A stretch of DNA of 64,000 bases. Origin: Trichomonas vaginalis G3. Taxonomy: Eukaryota; Parabasalia; Trichomonadida; Trichomonadidae. The stretch covers positions 17,892,411-17,956,410 of the forward strand of contig NC_067203.1 in assembly GCF_026262505.1 (NCBI RefSeq). Direction: 5' to 3'. Both the position numbers and the translations under genes were made by a program. The notes below the pieces were generated by a model. It saw only the letters and a program-made list of their open reading frames with translations. It was not told the DNA's origin and did no database searches. Each line of letters opens with the position of its first letter. The stretch's first letter is position 1. Below, in pieces: positions 9,786-21,045 of this stretch.

Positions 9786-11258
9786 TTAATCATCTTGGCT
9801 TAAATTTGACAATTCACTTTCCATTCCTGAGTATTCATTTGATGGTTCATCGAAATCAGGAGGCTGATCTCTGACCGGTCCGTCGTCAATTGGAGCTTTT
9901 CCAGTCATAACTGTGTAGTACTTGTCAGCAATTGATTTGACGTCAATTGTCTTTGACAAGTCGTAGAAAGCCTGTGCATTTTCGTTGATGAACTGCATGA
10001 GGACATTTATTGACTTGAGGCTTGTTGGCGGTGATTTCTCGATACCGAATTCGTCAGGGAACACTTCAAATCTCGAAATCATGTCTTTCATTCTCTTCAC
10101 TTTTTCTATTCCAACTTTTGACTCAGTCATGTTGTACAAAGACGTCAAAGTTGCGATTCTCTTTGAAGAACCAGGATTCTTGTAGGACAAATAAGGAGTC
10201 ATGATTCTAAGGAACAAAATACCTGAAACTGCGTAGTATTCGGCTCCTTGAGTTGGAAATGCTCTTCTTGCTTCTGTAAATGCGTGGTAAAGAAGGAAAT
10301 GGGAGAGAGGATTGAGCTCCGTTTGCTCGAATTTGGTAAAGAACTCTTCGCCAAGGTCTTCGGCTTGAATATCAATACTTGAAAGGAAATCTTTCATTCC
10401 TTGGTCTTTTTCTATGACTTTGGTAAGAAGATTGGTAAGGAATGAGTCTTGCCTGAAGACTAGATTGGGATCGGTAAAGGAATTGAAGTAGTAATAAAGA
10501 GATAATGGAACTAATGAAATAATGTTATGGCCAGCGGCTTCTAGCCATGCATTAACGACAGGCTGAGGTACTGATTTACGTAGTAATGAGAAAATAAGTA
10601 GGAATTGAACATTCTCGACTAAAGCTCTGAAATAGGATTCGATTTGTGGTTTTACTGCTGGATATCCGCCAATACCAAAGAAAGATCGGAAGAAAAGATT
10701 AAATGAACCAAATTGCTGAGCTTTCGTCAAAACATCTTGTACATAACCTACTGTAAATTCCAAATTTCCATTTTCATTTACTTTAATTGGGTATTTGATC
10801 TCTTTGTCGTTCTTTAAAAATGAAATGTTATTGCCTTTAATCGACACTTCTTTGACTTTCTTGAATAATTGGGTAGTTAATGAATTTTGATTGAATAACA
10901 TATATGTTGTAGGCAATGAGATAAGCCAAAGTACTTGCTGTTGGCTGGTAATCTGAACAAAGAATGTTTGTGATGGGTTTTGTTGGAATAATCTGTAATT
11001 AATTTCATGTGGATCAGCATATTGACCTGCTCTGAAGATATTTTGTGGAGAAAGATTAGAGGGATCATATGAAGGATGCAATTTAGCATATGTTCCTGGA
11101 GGGTCTGTATTTGTTGCTGGTGGATGAGTTGTAATAACGTATGATTGAAAGATTTGGTTTCGTTCAAAGTACAGCATCTGGCTCTTTGAGAAAAACTCAG
11201 CTTCATCCATAATCTGGTTAATCAAAAAGTCATCTGTAGTAGTAGGAACTTTCAACAT
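9786..11258 (-). CDS. RasGAP-domain protein
   Basis: 490 residues. From about residue 265 it has features of a Ras GTPase-activating domain: FRQDSFLTNLL (candidate arginine-finger loop), then NPLSHFLLYHAFTEARRAFP, and the signature-like AVSGILFLRIMTPYL near residue 350, where FLR-x-x-x-P is the best-conserved RasGAP motif. The N-terminal 250 residues show no recognisable domain. It is expected to stimulate GTP hydrolysis by a Ras-type GTPase. The start follows a T-tract about 6 bases upstream on the coding strand, which supports the chosen ATG. The C-terminal 40 residues are acidic and disordered. Confidence 0.7.
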   Translation of the reverse strand: MLKVPTTTDDFLINQIMDEAEFFSKSQMLYFERNQIFQSYVITTHPPATNTDPPGTYAKLHPSYDPSNLSPQNIFRAGQYADPHEINYRLFQQNPSQTFFVQITSQQQVLWLISLPTTYMLFNQNSLTTQLFKKVKEVSIKGNNISFLKNDKEIKYPIKVNENGNLEFTVGYVQDVLTKAQQFGSFNLFFRSFFGIGGYPAVKPQIESYFRALVENVQFLLIFSLLRKSVPQPVVNAWLEAAGHNIISLVPLSLYYYFNSFTDPNLVFRQDSFLTNLLTKVIEKDQGMKDFLSSIDIQAEDLGEEFFTKFEQTELNPLSHFLLYHAFTEARRAFPTQGAEYYAVSGILFLRIMTPYLSYKNPGSSKRIATLTSLYNMTESKVGIEKVKRMKDMISRFEVFPDEFGIEKSPPTSLKSINVLMQFINENAQAFYDLSKTIDVKSIADKYYTVMTGKAPIDDGPVRDQPPDFDEPSNEYSGMESELSNLSQDD

Positions 11259-11700
11259 TTTTCTAAAAAAAATTTGATAACGCTTTTAGTTTAAAATTAG
11301 ATTTGGTAATGTGATTTTACGAAACCTCACACGTAATGGAATACGCTTTAAGTTATTGAAAATCATATCCTCCTAATCTTTCTCGATTTTCCTAAGAATT
11401 GTCTTCAAAGAGGTAACAATAAAAATTGATAATGAAACTATTCAAGTGATGTTTTCGAAATTCTTGATCAAAAATTTTATAATCCGTATTTGGTTGTTAG
11501 TACTGCTAACACATTCATTTTAATTAATAATATATCTAATTAATAGCGCTAATCAAAACAACAAAGATATTTTAGAATCTCACAGACTACTAAGATTCAT
11601 AAATATCGATTTGAAAAACTATGATATGCTTAAACTTGTATCCCCAGATGAATAAGTTAGAAAACAAAGATGTTGTTCATTATGATAAAATAAAAATAGT
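11259..11700. other. Intergenic region
   Basis: About 440 AT-rich bases between the RasGAP-like promoter and the BspA-like gene 3' end. No feature seen. Confidence 0.6.
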
Positions 11701-13905
11701 TTATTTAGTAAGATGTTTCCAGAAAAGATGTGCAGAAGGATAACGTAAAGACTTATGATTTAAAAGATTATTCGAAACATGTGCAATATGACATGAAATC
11801 ATAAGTCTTTCAGGAATTCCTGAAGAAACAATCATTTGAAGATAATCTGTGGATGTGTTCTCAATAATAAGAGGACATCGAATGGATTTGCAATCATGGA
11901 ATGCATCAATCTCAACATCTGAAACTGAAAGTGGGAAATTGATGTATTTCAGATTTAAACAGTTGTAGAATGAATGTTTTTCAATAACAGAAACACTTTC
12001 TGATGTAATATTGATTTTCTCAATGTTGTTGCTCGAATTGAATGAATAACTACAGATAACATCGCAGCTAATGTTGAGTTCTTTGTCTTTTGAGGAACTC
12101 AAATGAAAAATAAGTTCCCATTTATTATTGTTTTTGTAGTATAAAGTATTATCAATACATTTGTATTTTTCTGATGAAAAATTACTGATATTTGTAAGAG
12201 ATTCGCATTCTGAAATAGAATTAATTGAAAATGTATCAAGTGAGTTTGTTTCACTGAATATAATTGATTTTAGTTTCTTACAATAAAGAAATGAATATTT
12301 GGAAATAATTTTAAAAGATTGTGGAATTTTAATACATAATAATGAAGAACAATTCTCAAATGATTTATATCCAATGGATTCTGATCCTTCTCGAATTGTA
12401 ACTTCTACTAATTTAGTACATCCACAAAAACAATTATCAGGAATATTTCTAATATTACTAACTTTCTTTAAATATCTGCAATTCTCAAATGCATTACTCA
12501 TAACAGTCAAATTTGGTGATGAAAATGTAAAAGATTCTAAATTAATGCAATCTTTAAATGATGACATTCCTAATGCTTGTAATTTAGGGAATGAATAATT
12601 AAATGATCTCAGATTTGAACAATTTCTAAATGCATCATTTTCTATTTCAGTGATTTGAGAATCTTTTGTGAAATAAAAATTATAAATTATAGAATTTTCA
12701 AATGCTTTTTCTTTGATTTTTTTGACAGATTTAGGAATTGTAATACTAATAAATGAATAAGAGGGTATGTATCCCCAATATTCATAAATTATGGTTTGAT
12801 CAGAATTCATAATCAAACAATTTGGTGTAATAATAAGATTTGGTTCATTCAGATATGAAATTGAAACATTTGTATTTCTTTGAATTGAAGAAATATATTG
12901 AGAATTATAAAATAGAGTTTTGCAAGTGAATGACAAATTGACTTTTGGCGAAAATTTTGTAACAAACCAAGATCCGCCAACAGTCATTGGTGAATTAGGG
13001 AATATAATTAATTCAAGATTTTCACAGCTACTAAATACCCAACTACCAAAGTAATCTATTTGACCTAAAAAAGTAACATTTATCAAACTATCACAACCAT
13101 AGAAAGCATAATCTTCAATCCTTTTCACATTTTCTGGAATTATAAGTGTTTCAATAGTTGAATATGAAAAGCAATACGTTCCAATAGTTGTGACTGAATT
13201 TGGAATTTCATATCCTGTTTTGTTACAAATAAAAAACAAAATACTTTTATCTTTTGAATAAATAACATAATCTTTAACTGTTAAGTAGTTATTATTAGGA
13301 TGAACTGTAAAATTTATTAATTTTCCATCTTCAAATGCTTGTCCATTGAGATAAGAAACTTTTTCTGGAATTTGAAAAGAAGTAATTGCAGTATAACCAA
13401 ATACATACCATTCTAATGAAGTTAAATTTGATCCTTCTTCAAAAGTAACATTTTGTAGTTTAGAACAGCCATTAAATGCCCAAATTCCTATTATTTTAAC
13501 AGATGCTGGTATGATAATACTGGTCACTTGATGATTATCTCCAAATGCACCACCTTCAATTTCAAGGAGTCCTTCTGGTAAAAGTATCTGATTGACTTTA
13601 TAGCAGCCAGAAAATGCATAAGAAGATATTTTTGTAAGTTTAGCGCATGATGATAGATTTATTATGGTGAGATTTGTACAGTGAGAAAAACTTTTCTCTC
13701 CAATTGTTGTTAAGTTAGGATTTTCTTGAAATGAAAAGGAAAATAAAGTTTTGAGTTGGTAAAAGCATTTATCTTGGATAATTTCGCATGTAGATGATAT
13801 TATGAGGTCAGGTGATGCATCATTAACTTTTGAAAGGCTTTTTCCATCACTTGAATAACAACTTTTGTCAATATCTTTGTAAAAAAGTACGAAAAACATA
13901 ATCAT
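11701..13905 (-). CDS. BspA-like leucine-rich repeat protein
   Basis: 734 residues built almost entirely of BspA/LRR_5-type repeats of about 23 residues (units like IGEKSFSHCTNLTIINLS, ISSYAFSGCYKVNQILLP, IEDYAFYGCDSLINVTF). This family is hugely expanded in trichomonads, where many members are surface proteins that may bind host cells. The N-terminus (MIMFFVLFYK) is a very short hydrophobic stretch and could act as a weak signal; no C-terminal membrane segment is seen. The start is supported by an immediately upstream TTCATT motif. Confidence 0.85.
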   Translation of the reverse strand: MIMFFVLFYKDIDKSCYSSDGKSLSKVNDASPDLIISSTCEIIQDKCFYQLKTLFSFSFQENPNLTTIGEKSFSHCTNLTIINLSSCAKLTKISSYAFSGCYKVNQILLPEGLLEIEGGAFGDNHQVTSIIIPASVKIIGIWAFNGCSKLQNVTFEEGSNLTSLEWYVFGYTAITSFQIPEKVSYLNGQAFEDGKLINFTVHPNNNYLTVKDYVIYSKDKSILFFICNKTGYEIPNSVTTIGTYCFSYSTIETLIIPENVKRIEDYAFYGCDSLINVTFLGQIDYFGSWVFSSCENLELIIFPNSPMTVGGSWFVTKFSPKVNLSFTCKTLFYNSQYISSIQRNTNVSISYLNEPNLIITPNCLIMNSDQTIIYEYWGYIPSYSFISITIPKSVKKIKEKAFENSIIYNFYFTKDSQITEIENDAFRNCSNLRSFNYSFPKLQALGMSSFKDCINLESFTFSSPNLTVMSNAFENCRYLKKVSNIRNIPDNCFCGCTKLVEVTIREGSESIGYKSFENCSSLLCIKIPQSFKIISKYSFLYCKKLKSIIFSETNSLDTFSINSISECESLTNISNFSSEKYKCIDNTLYYKNNNKWELIFHLSSSKDKELNISCDVICSYSFNSSNNIEKINITSESVSVIEKHSFYNCLNLKYINFPLSVSDVEIDAFHDCKSIRCPLIIENTSTDYLQMIVSSGIPERLMISCHIAHVSNNLLNHKSLRYPSAHLFWKHLTK

Positions 13906-14014
13906 AATGAATTAATCATGTATTCCTTTTTCTTATATCTTTGTTTATGATAGTAATTCGAGACTAAAATAGAAATCAACACTTGTTTTTTACAACTAAA
14001 AAAAAATCTGAAGG

Positions 14015-14106
14015 CACCAAATTTTTTCTCTCTCAATTTTACTTCCTCTGATTACCACTTTCTGACATTCAAGAATAAGTAATCACAGACCCGAAAAAAT
14101 TTGGTG
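14015..14106. repeat. 14-bp inverted repeat
   Basis: Arms CACCAAATTTTTTC (14015-14028) and GAAAAAATTTGGTG (14093-14106) flank 64 bases in the 549-base gap between the genes ending at 13905 and 14455. A third related half-site (CACCAAATATTT) follows near 14141. Confidence 0.5.
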
Positions 14107-14454
14107 ATATGTCGTCGCATTTCACCAAATATTTATTTTTTCACAAGGCTCTTATGTAAACTCTCTGCATAAAGATGTCTACAGTTTTTTTTTTGTTGTC
14201 CACAACTTATTTCATGTACTATATATATTAATAAATAATAAATTCCATATCTTCAAAGAATGTACTACGATAATCACCCTATTAAAGAGAATTACCCTTC
14301 AATGAATTACTCTTCTTTAAATGAATTAAAAAGTAGATGATTCTTGAAGAATTTCTAAAACAGTTACAAGAATGAAATTATGAAATAATTTACAATAAAA
14401 TATAAAAATAATAATATAATAATTACAATATAAAGTTATAATATATGGTTATTT

Positions 14455-17400
14455 TCACTTCTTAGTTTTGCGTGTTCGATGTTTCTTCTTTGTGTCTTCA
14501 TTGTTGTCAAGAATGGAAATGTTGTTGTGAAATCCTACAACTGGAGATGAAACAAAATCATGTTTTGTGGTAACAAATGATGGTGAAACTTCGATAATAG
14601 AAACAGAGTGTGAAGGAGGACGTTCTGTTGTGAATAGAGGAGAACTGTGTTCATCATATTTCTGTGTTCGTTGATAAACTGATGAAAGAATTGAAATGTT
14701 CTTCTTTCCATTATTTTCGAAGAAGTATTCACTCAATGATGAAGTATCTTTTGGTTTATCTTTTTCTTGATCTCTAGATATTTCTCTTTCTTTGAAGTTT
14801 TCTTTGTTTTCATCTGATGATTCTTTATTGACTTTTTCAGATTTAATTGATTCTTGAGATGAAGATGATGTTTCTGATTCTTCTTTTTCTTTTTGTTGTT
14901 TTCCTTCTTCAGATTTAATTGACTCTTGAGATGAAGAAGTTTCGGATTTTTCTTCTTTATTTTCTTCTTGTTCTTGTTCATTTTGTTTGTTTTCATCTTC
15001 TGGTTTATTTGATTCATCATGTGATGAAGTGGTTTCAGATTTTTCTTCTTCATCATCCTCTTCTTCAAAATCTTCTTCCTCTTCTTCTTCAGGATATGAG
15101 TTTGATGATTTATCTGATAATAATTCTTTCTTTTCTTTATCTTTGTTTTCTTCTTTTCTTTCTTTTTCTTTTTCTTCTTCTGATTTAGATGATGATGAAT
15201 CTGATTTTTCTTCTTCTTTATTTTCATCATTTTGATTCTCTTCTTTTTCATCATCTTCATTAGTTTTTGTGTTGGATTCTTCTGATTTATCAGAGTCATT
15301 TTCTTGTTCGTTTGTAGTTGTTGTCTTTGAATTGGAAATAGAATAATCACTTGAGTTTGCTTGTTCTTTTTCATGCTCTGGTTCTTTTTCTTTAGAATCA
15401 TTTTCTTCTTTATTTTCTTCGTTTTCTTTAGTTGCAGTTTCTGTTCGAGTTTGTTCTTCTTCTTCGCTATCTTCTTCTTCAAAGTCTTCCTCCTCTTCTT
15501 CTTCAATTTCTTCTTCTTCTGATGACTCTGAGTTTGTTTTAGTTTCTTTTGTATTTTCGTTTGTTTTAGTTTTTGCTTCATCCTTGTTTTCATTATTTTC
15601 TTCTTTGTTTTCGTTTGTTTCTGTTGTTGTGACAAGTTCATGAAGATCTTCTTCATCAAGTGTTGGTGCTTTGATCCATTGAACTGCATCACCTTCATTG
15701 TCTGTGGTTGTAGTTGTAGAAACTGAGACAAATTGGAAAACTTCGTCACCGGATTCAATGGTAGAAACTGTAACAAACTCTGCATCGGAACTTGCATTGA
15801 CAATGATCATGTCGCGACTATCATTGTTGTTTGAGCCATCGTTATTAGTATTTGTGTATGCCTTTGTGTTTGTCTTCGTGTATGTGTTGTGAAGACTAAC
15901 TTCACTGACATTGCGAAGAGATTCAAGTGATTCATTGTCTGATGATGATTTATTGTCTTTAGAAATTGTGTAATCTCGTGATTGATATGTATGATGTCTG
16001 CGATTTCTATGATGATTGTGTCTTCTGTTGTATCTATTCTTGTTTGGACGCTTGTTTCGTCTGTTTCGTCGATCACGTTCTTCAGAGTAACTGTAATCAT
16101 CATATTCATCAGAATAGTCTGTGTATGAATCGTAATCTGAATATGGATATGAATCATAATCAGAATAATCATATGTTCGATGATGACGATGATTTCTTCT
16201 TCGATTGTTTGGTTTCCTGTGATTTCTTCTTCCTTTGTATTTCATCTTTCGTTCATTGGTGTCTTCATAATCTGAATATGAATCATAAGAATCATCATAT
16301 GTATTTGTATGTGTTCGAGTTCTAGTCTTTGTTTTTGATTTGGTTCGATCATTATATTCATATGTATTTGTTCTTGTTTTCGTCTTTGTTTGATCATTGT
16401 CATCATCATAAGTATTCGTTCTAGTTTTAGTTCTTGTTTTAGAAAGTTCTTTGTCATCAATTGTGTTTGTTTTCGTCTTTTCTTTTGATTCTTCTTTAGG
16501 AGTTTGCTTTTCTTCTTCTGGTTTCTTATCATTATCATCATCAACTTGTTCTGGTTTATTAACATCTCTTGATTTAACTTCGTTATCTTCTTTTTCATCT
16601 TTGTTTGATGGAGATGCTGCTGCTGTAGATCGTTTTCGTTGGCGAAGATTACGTGGTGATTTGCCATCGGGTGACTTTTGTTCTTTGAAAATAGGAACAA
16701 TATCTGAATCGCTTGTATCACTACTTCCTGTGAGGATTTCGTCTGGAATAATAACTAAGCCTGATGGCATAACTTTCTGTTTCTTGTTTCGCGTCTTTTC
16801 AAATGGGAAGAGTTTGAATCTTTGGTTGCCTTGGATACCTGATCTTGGTAATGGAAGTTGAGCATCAACTTCTCCAAGTGTTTTCTCATTCTTGCTTTCG
16901 TTGTCTTCTTCTTTGACTTTTTTAGTAAACTTAGGAGATGAAAATCGGCCACGAGATTTCTCAAATTTAGATTCATCTGAATCACTTGAAACATTATCAT
17001 CCGCTGTTATTGTGACTTGTTTCTGTTGTTGAAGGATACGACCATAAATACCACCAATACTTGGTAATGCCAAAAGTTCTTTCTCTTGATCTTTGTTGTC
17101 ATGATTTCCTTCATCAAGACCTCGTGATTTAACTGAGCCGAAATCATGTGGACCAGGACGAACTGGAATTGGTCGAACAATTAAGCCACTAACAATAGGA
17201 GTGTCAATCTCAACAAGGTCATCATCTCGCTCCATTTCACTTGCTGCAACTGATGCTGCAAGTTCTCGTTCATCATCTGAGTTGAATTCGCCTTCTTGTA
17301 ATGGCTCTGGACGAGGTGTTCGCATGTAGAATGGTGACTTTGGAGGTGTAGACAAAAGTTTTCGTGACATCTTCTGTGAATATTTGATTTCTGCTCTGAT

Positions 17401-20361
17401 AATAGAACTTTCGTCTGATCCGATTTCTTCTTCCTCTTCCTCCTCCTCTTCTTCAAGTGGATATGAATATGTTTTGTCGTCTTTCGGAGGTAAAACAACT
17501 TTAGTCTGTGAAACTGATTTATTATCTGCTTCTTGTTCATTAGTTTGAATGATCTGTGGTCTGCTATTAGTAGATAAATGATCTTGTTCTGCAAGTTTGT
17601 CAATTGGTGACTTAGGAAGTGATTTATTCGATTTGTGTGACTTTGATTCACTTGTTGAATAATATGGATATGATTCGGAATCACTGCTGATGTTAATGTC
17701 AATTCGACTTGAGTTGTCACCAACTGTTGATGATCTCTGTGAAACTGCTAATGCATTCGTTGGATCTCCACCAAGAGAAACACTATCTTTAGGAGGAATT
17801 ATCTTAACTGATGAATTTTCTGATTTAACACTAACTTTATCTTTTTCTTTATCATTTTCATTCGAATTAGGGAATATAATTTGTTCAACATTATTATTAA
17901 CTTGTTCTTCTTGAGCTTTCTCTTGGACATTTTCTGGAACTTTCTCTTCAACTTTCTCTTCAACTTTTTCTGGTACAACTTCTTTTTGTTCTGGTTTTTG
18001 TTCTTGATTTTCTTGGTTGTTTTCTTTTTCTTTTTCTTCTTCGTTGTCGTTTGTTGTTGTGTCCAAATCAGTTGTGAGAGGTTGTGTGTTGATTTCTTCT
18101 TCTCCTTCAAGAGGTGGAGCAGGAATTGGAACAAAGTTGTTTTTCTTTCGAATCTTGTTCTCTTTGATGATGAATTGAAGCCAATCTGGTTCTTCAAAAG
18201 GTGTTTCTGCTTTTTCATTTGGAACAACATAAACAGAATTGAAATGAACGCATTGTTCATCATTAAAAGAGTTCTTGACTTTCTCAACAACAGTTTGGTG
18301 TAATGATGATTCATAGCACTGTCTTTGTACGTAATCAAAGAAAGCGTATTTATCACGAACAGTACCTTTACGTCTAGAAACAGGGAATGTTCCAAGATAT
18401 CGTTTGTACAAACGCATGTCATTTCCATGATCATTGTAATACTCAGAGCGAACAATGTCATCACCAGGAAGAAGTTTTTCAGCGCATCTGTTTCTGAACT
18501 GAACAATTTCTCGGTCATCTGTTTCCCTTATTTTATAAACATCATTAATTGGAGGAAGAAGTGCAAAAATTGTGTCACGTTTTAGAAGAACGTTGTCATA
18601 AAGTTCGAAAAGATCTTTATGAGTATCTATTGTAGTTCCATCGCAAGATAGCTCTCCAAGTTGTGGTAATCTCATGAGATCTTTGATATCTTTTGCTTTG
18701 AGATTCTGTCCATTAACAGACAAAACAACTAAAGTTGGAATTTTCATGATTCTTTGTATAATTTCTGATCCTAAAGATGTTTTTGTGTCTGCATCGAAAC
18801 CAAGACCCCAAAGTGGGATTCCATTAATACTTTGGAAGAATTCATCCAACACTTTAAGAGATTTTGTTGTGAAACAGCGAGAAATATCAAGATATTTCAG
18901 GTTTGGAGAACGAATGAAATAATTGGTCAAATAAGAAATGTTTTGAGGAATAATTGGATTTCCTGACCAATTTAATTCATAGCATTTATCAGTGAAATGT
19001 CCACCATTCTTTTCGAAATATATCTGCCAATCTTTGATAGTTATGTCTGCATCAGTTAAGTCAAGAACGAAAGGAATAGGATGCTTGTTTAATGCATCCA
19101 TGACAAGTTGAAGTGTTCTGTAACTAAACGATGTTCCATTGAAAGAGAAACGTTTGATTGTGCTGCAAAAAACAGGATCAGGGATATCAGTCATTACACA
19201 GTTAGAAAGAGATAGCTGCGTGATGTATTTAAGAGAAAGATTCGAAATCTCAGGTGTTATCTGGATTTTAGGAGACCAAAACTCAATGGAAAACTGTGAA
19301 AGAAATGTCAGATTTTGTGATGCATTGAAAATTGAAATGTATGCAGCGTTTTTCTCTTTTGGATCTGTTTCTATGTTCTTGAGAACAAGAATTTCAAGGG
19401 CACGGAAGCAGTGGAATGTCTGGAGGATCTTGGAAAGCTCTTTTGCACATTTAAGATTGAGACGACATGAATCAATTACTAATTTTTGAAAAGAATTTCT
19501 GTAGAACCTGAATTCCATCAAAAATTGGATCAATCGAACAGGATTCTTGAAGCATCTGATGATTGATAAAGAATTGACAACGGCATTCTTGATTTTACCG
19601 AATCTGCCGACTTCAAAAAACAAATCATCATAATCAATAAGTTCAAGTGAACGAACTGAACGAGAAATCTTCATAATCTGCTTAAGCATCAAACAAACAT
19701 TCTGTGGAGCAAAGCTTTGACATACAACTGTGTGAACTGTGCCTTCATGAGCAATGGAATAAGATAATTGTTCTGTATTGACTGGTTGAGCAGCAATATT
19801 GTCAATATAGAATGTAGTTTTGTTAGAATTTTCGTAAATTTCAAGAGCACATAAGTGTGAGATATCTTTCTTGTCATCATTTATAATGCATACGTTTTTG
19901 TATCGTGACATTGTAAGTTTGTCGTGTCGAGTTACCTTTGGACACTCTGGTTTCTCTCCTTGTGGATATTCTAGCAATGAAATTTGATGCGGTAATGATG
20001 ATCCAAAACAAAAATCTGCAGCAGCCATTAAAAGAGCTTCAACAAGTACGTCAATGTCTTCACTTGCAAATTTAATCGGTCTTTTCTTGTGAATTCTGAA
20101 TTCGCGCGTTGTTTCATCAATGTATTCAATTGATTCGATATTTAGAATGAAATAACATTCTCGAAGTGTTGCACCAAAGCCTAATATTCCATGACGGAAG
20201 AAATATAGGCCTCTCCGAGTTGCAACGAGAATGCATGGTTTATCTTTTCCTTTCGAGGATGGTGTAATGGCGTTAATTGCACCAATAACACATTTCTTGT
20301 GTTCGGGGATCATCTTTTTCACTTTGCTATATGAATTTGTCCGCATATATTCATTCCCCAT
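14455..20361 (-). CDS. Large leucine-rich repeat protein with PH-like N-terminus (CARMIL-like layout)
   Basis: 1968 residues. Residues 1-130 look like the PH-like domain of CARMIL proteins (short strands such as ILVATRRGLYFFRH). Irregular leucine-rich repeats follow to about residue 600. CARMIL proteins regulate actin capping protein at membranes; that role is inferred from layout only. From about residue 730 the chain is disordered: glutamate/lysine-rich tracts, repeats of KTRTNTYDD near residues 1320-1370, a basic RRNHRK/tyrosine-aspartate zone near 1390-1470, acidic EEEEE runs at about 1590-1850, and a basic end (HRTRKTKK). MGNE at the start would allow N-myristoylation. The frame is intact despite strong low complexity. 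Confidence 0.7.
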   Translation of the reverse strand: MGNEYMRTNSYSKVKKMIPEHKKCVIGAINAITPSSKGKDKPCILVATRRGLYFFRHGILGFGATLRECYFILNIESIEYIDETTREFRIHKKRPIKFASEDIDVLVEALLMAAADFCFGSSLPHQISLLEYPQGEKPECPKVTRHDKLTMSRYKNVCIINDDKKDISHLCALEIYENSNKTTFYIDNIAAQPVNTEQLSYSIAHEGTVHTVVCQSFAPQNVCLMLKQIMKISRSVRSLELIDYDDLFFEVGRFGKIKNAVVNSLSIIRCFKNPVRLIQFLMEFRFYRNSFQKLVIDSCRLNLKCAKELSKILQTFHCFRALEILVLKNIETDPKEKNAAYISIFNASQNLTFLSQFSIEFWSPKIQITPEISNLSLKYITQLSLSNCVMTDIPDPVFCSTIKRFSFNGTSFSYRTLQLVMDALNKHPIPFVLDLTDADITIKDWQIYFEKNGGHFTDKCYELNWSGNPIIPQNISYLTNYFIRSPNLKYLDISRCFTTKSLKVLDEFFQSINGIPLWGLGFDADTKTSLGSEIIQRIMKIPTLVVLSVNGQNLKAKDIKDLMRLPQLGELSCDGTTIDTHKDLFELYDNVLLKRDTIFALLPPINDVYKIRETDDREIVQFRNRCAEKLLPGDDIVRSEYYNDHGNDMRLYKRYLGTFPVSRRKGTVRDKYAFFDYVQRQCYESSLHQTVVEKVKNSFNDEQCVHFNSVYVVPNEKAETPFEEPDWLQFIIKENKIRKKNNFVPIPAPPLEGEEEINTQPLTTDLDTTTNDNEEEKEKENNQENQEQKPEQKEVVPEKVEEKVEEKVPENVQEKAQEEQVNNNVEQIIFPNSNENDKEKDKVSVKSENSSVKIIPPKDSVSLGGDPTNALAVSQRSSTVGDNSSRIDINISSDSESYPYYSTSESKSHKSNKSLPKSPIDKLAEQDHLSTNSRPQIIQTNEQEADNKSVSQTKVVLPPKDDKTYSYPLEEEEEEEEEEIGSDESSIIRAEIKYSQKMSRKLLSTPPKSPFYMRTPRPEPLQEGEFNSDDERELAASVAASEMERDDDLVEIDTPIVSGLIVRPIPVRPGPHDFGSVKSRGLDEGNHDNKDQEKELLALPSIGGIYGRILQQQKQVTITADDNVSSDSDESKFEKSRGRFSSPKFTKKVKEEDNESKNEKTLGEVDAQLPLPRSGIQGNQRFKLFPFEKTRNKKQKVMPSGLVIIPDEILTGSSDTSDSDIVPIFKEQKSPDGKSPRNLRQRKRSTAAASPSNKDEKEDNEVKSRDVNKPEQVDDDNDKKPEEEKQTPKEESKEKTKTNTIDDKELSKTRTKTRTNTYDDDNDQTKTKTRTNTYEYNDRTKSKTKTRTRTHTNTYDDSYDSYSDYEDTNERKMKYKGRRNHRKPNNRRRNHRHHRTYDYSDYDSYPYSDYDSYTDYSDEYDDYSYSEERDRRNRRNKRPNKNRYNRRHNHHRNRRHHTYQSRDYTISKDNKSSSDNESLESLRNVSEVSLHNTYTKTNTKAYTNTNNDGSNNNDSRDMIIVNASSDAEFVTVSTIESGDEVFQFVSVSTTTTTDNEGDAVQWIKAPTLDEEDLHELVTTTETNENKEENNENKDEAKTKTNENTKETKTNSESSEEEEIEEEEEEDFEEEDSEEEEQTRTETATKENEENKEENDSKEKEPEHEKEQANSSDYSISNSKTTTTNEQENDSDKSEESNTKTNEDDEKEENQNDENKEEEKSDSSSSKSEEEKEKERKEENKDKEKKELLSDKSSNSYPEEEEEEDFEEEDDEEEKSETTSSHDESNKPEDENKQNEQEQEENKEEKSETSSSQESIKSEEGKQQKEKEESETSSSSQESIKSEKVNKESSDENKENFKEREISRDQEKDKPKDTSSLSEYFFENNGKKNISILSSVYQRTQKYDEHSSPLFTTERPPSHSVSIIEVSPSFVTTKHDFVSSPVVGFHNNISILDNNEDTKKKHRTRKTKK

Positions 20362-21045
20362 TTACGCGAAATTTTTAGTTGAAAAAAATTAACTTTAGAC
20401 GTTTGTGTAGAAAAAAATAGTTTTAAAAAAATCAACAAAAACAACGAATTAGAATCAGTTTCATTGAAGACAATTTATGCAATTCCGACCAAGAATCGTT
20501 GAGTATTACCTAGCAATAATTGAAATCCAATTTCAATCGAATATTCAATGAAAATAATCGTTATAATCGAATTAGGAATGAAAATCAGAATGAACGACCT
20601 TTACTTGAAATAAAGCACATCATCATACCACCATTTGACCATATTTACTAGATTTTTTTTGCAGTTTTGCAACTGACGTTAGTAACTCTTAATTTAGATG
20701 AAAACAATTTGATGCACGACCAAATGACAAGTAATTTTGAGAATACAGCAGCCTTTTTGTGATTTTTCAAAGTTCGAATTTTTGAAAAACTATTGATTTT
20801 TCAATTTTTCCATACTTATTGTAACAAGATCTAAACCGATACTTAGAAAGCCCTATAAAATTTATAATATATGTTATAACTTGCTTAAAATTTTATACAA
20901 TTTTATACTGTGCTACTCTTGTTAATTTAAATAGGGTTGCTAATTTGTATTATCTTTTTGGAAGACCAAAATTCGAAAAAAAAAATAATAAGTTTTGAAT
21001 TTTAAATAATAAGTTTAAAAATAATTTTTACAATTATGTATATTC
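20362..21045. other. Intergenic region
   Basis: About 680 AT-rich bases between divergently unrelated minus-strand genes. It includes the promoter of the 1968-residue gene (T-run then TCAACTAAA, about 15-25 bases before the ATG). Nothing else is seen. Confidence 0.55.

Noticed and set aside
14733-18518. Several long lysine- or isoleucine-rich frames overlapping the 1968-aa gene
   Set aside because: They are shifted readings of low-complexity codons (GAA/GAT runs) of the real gene.
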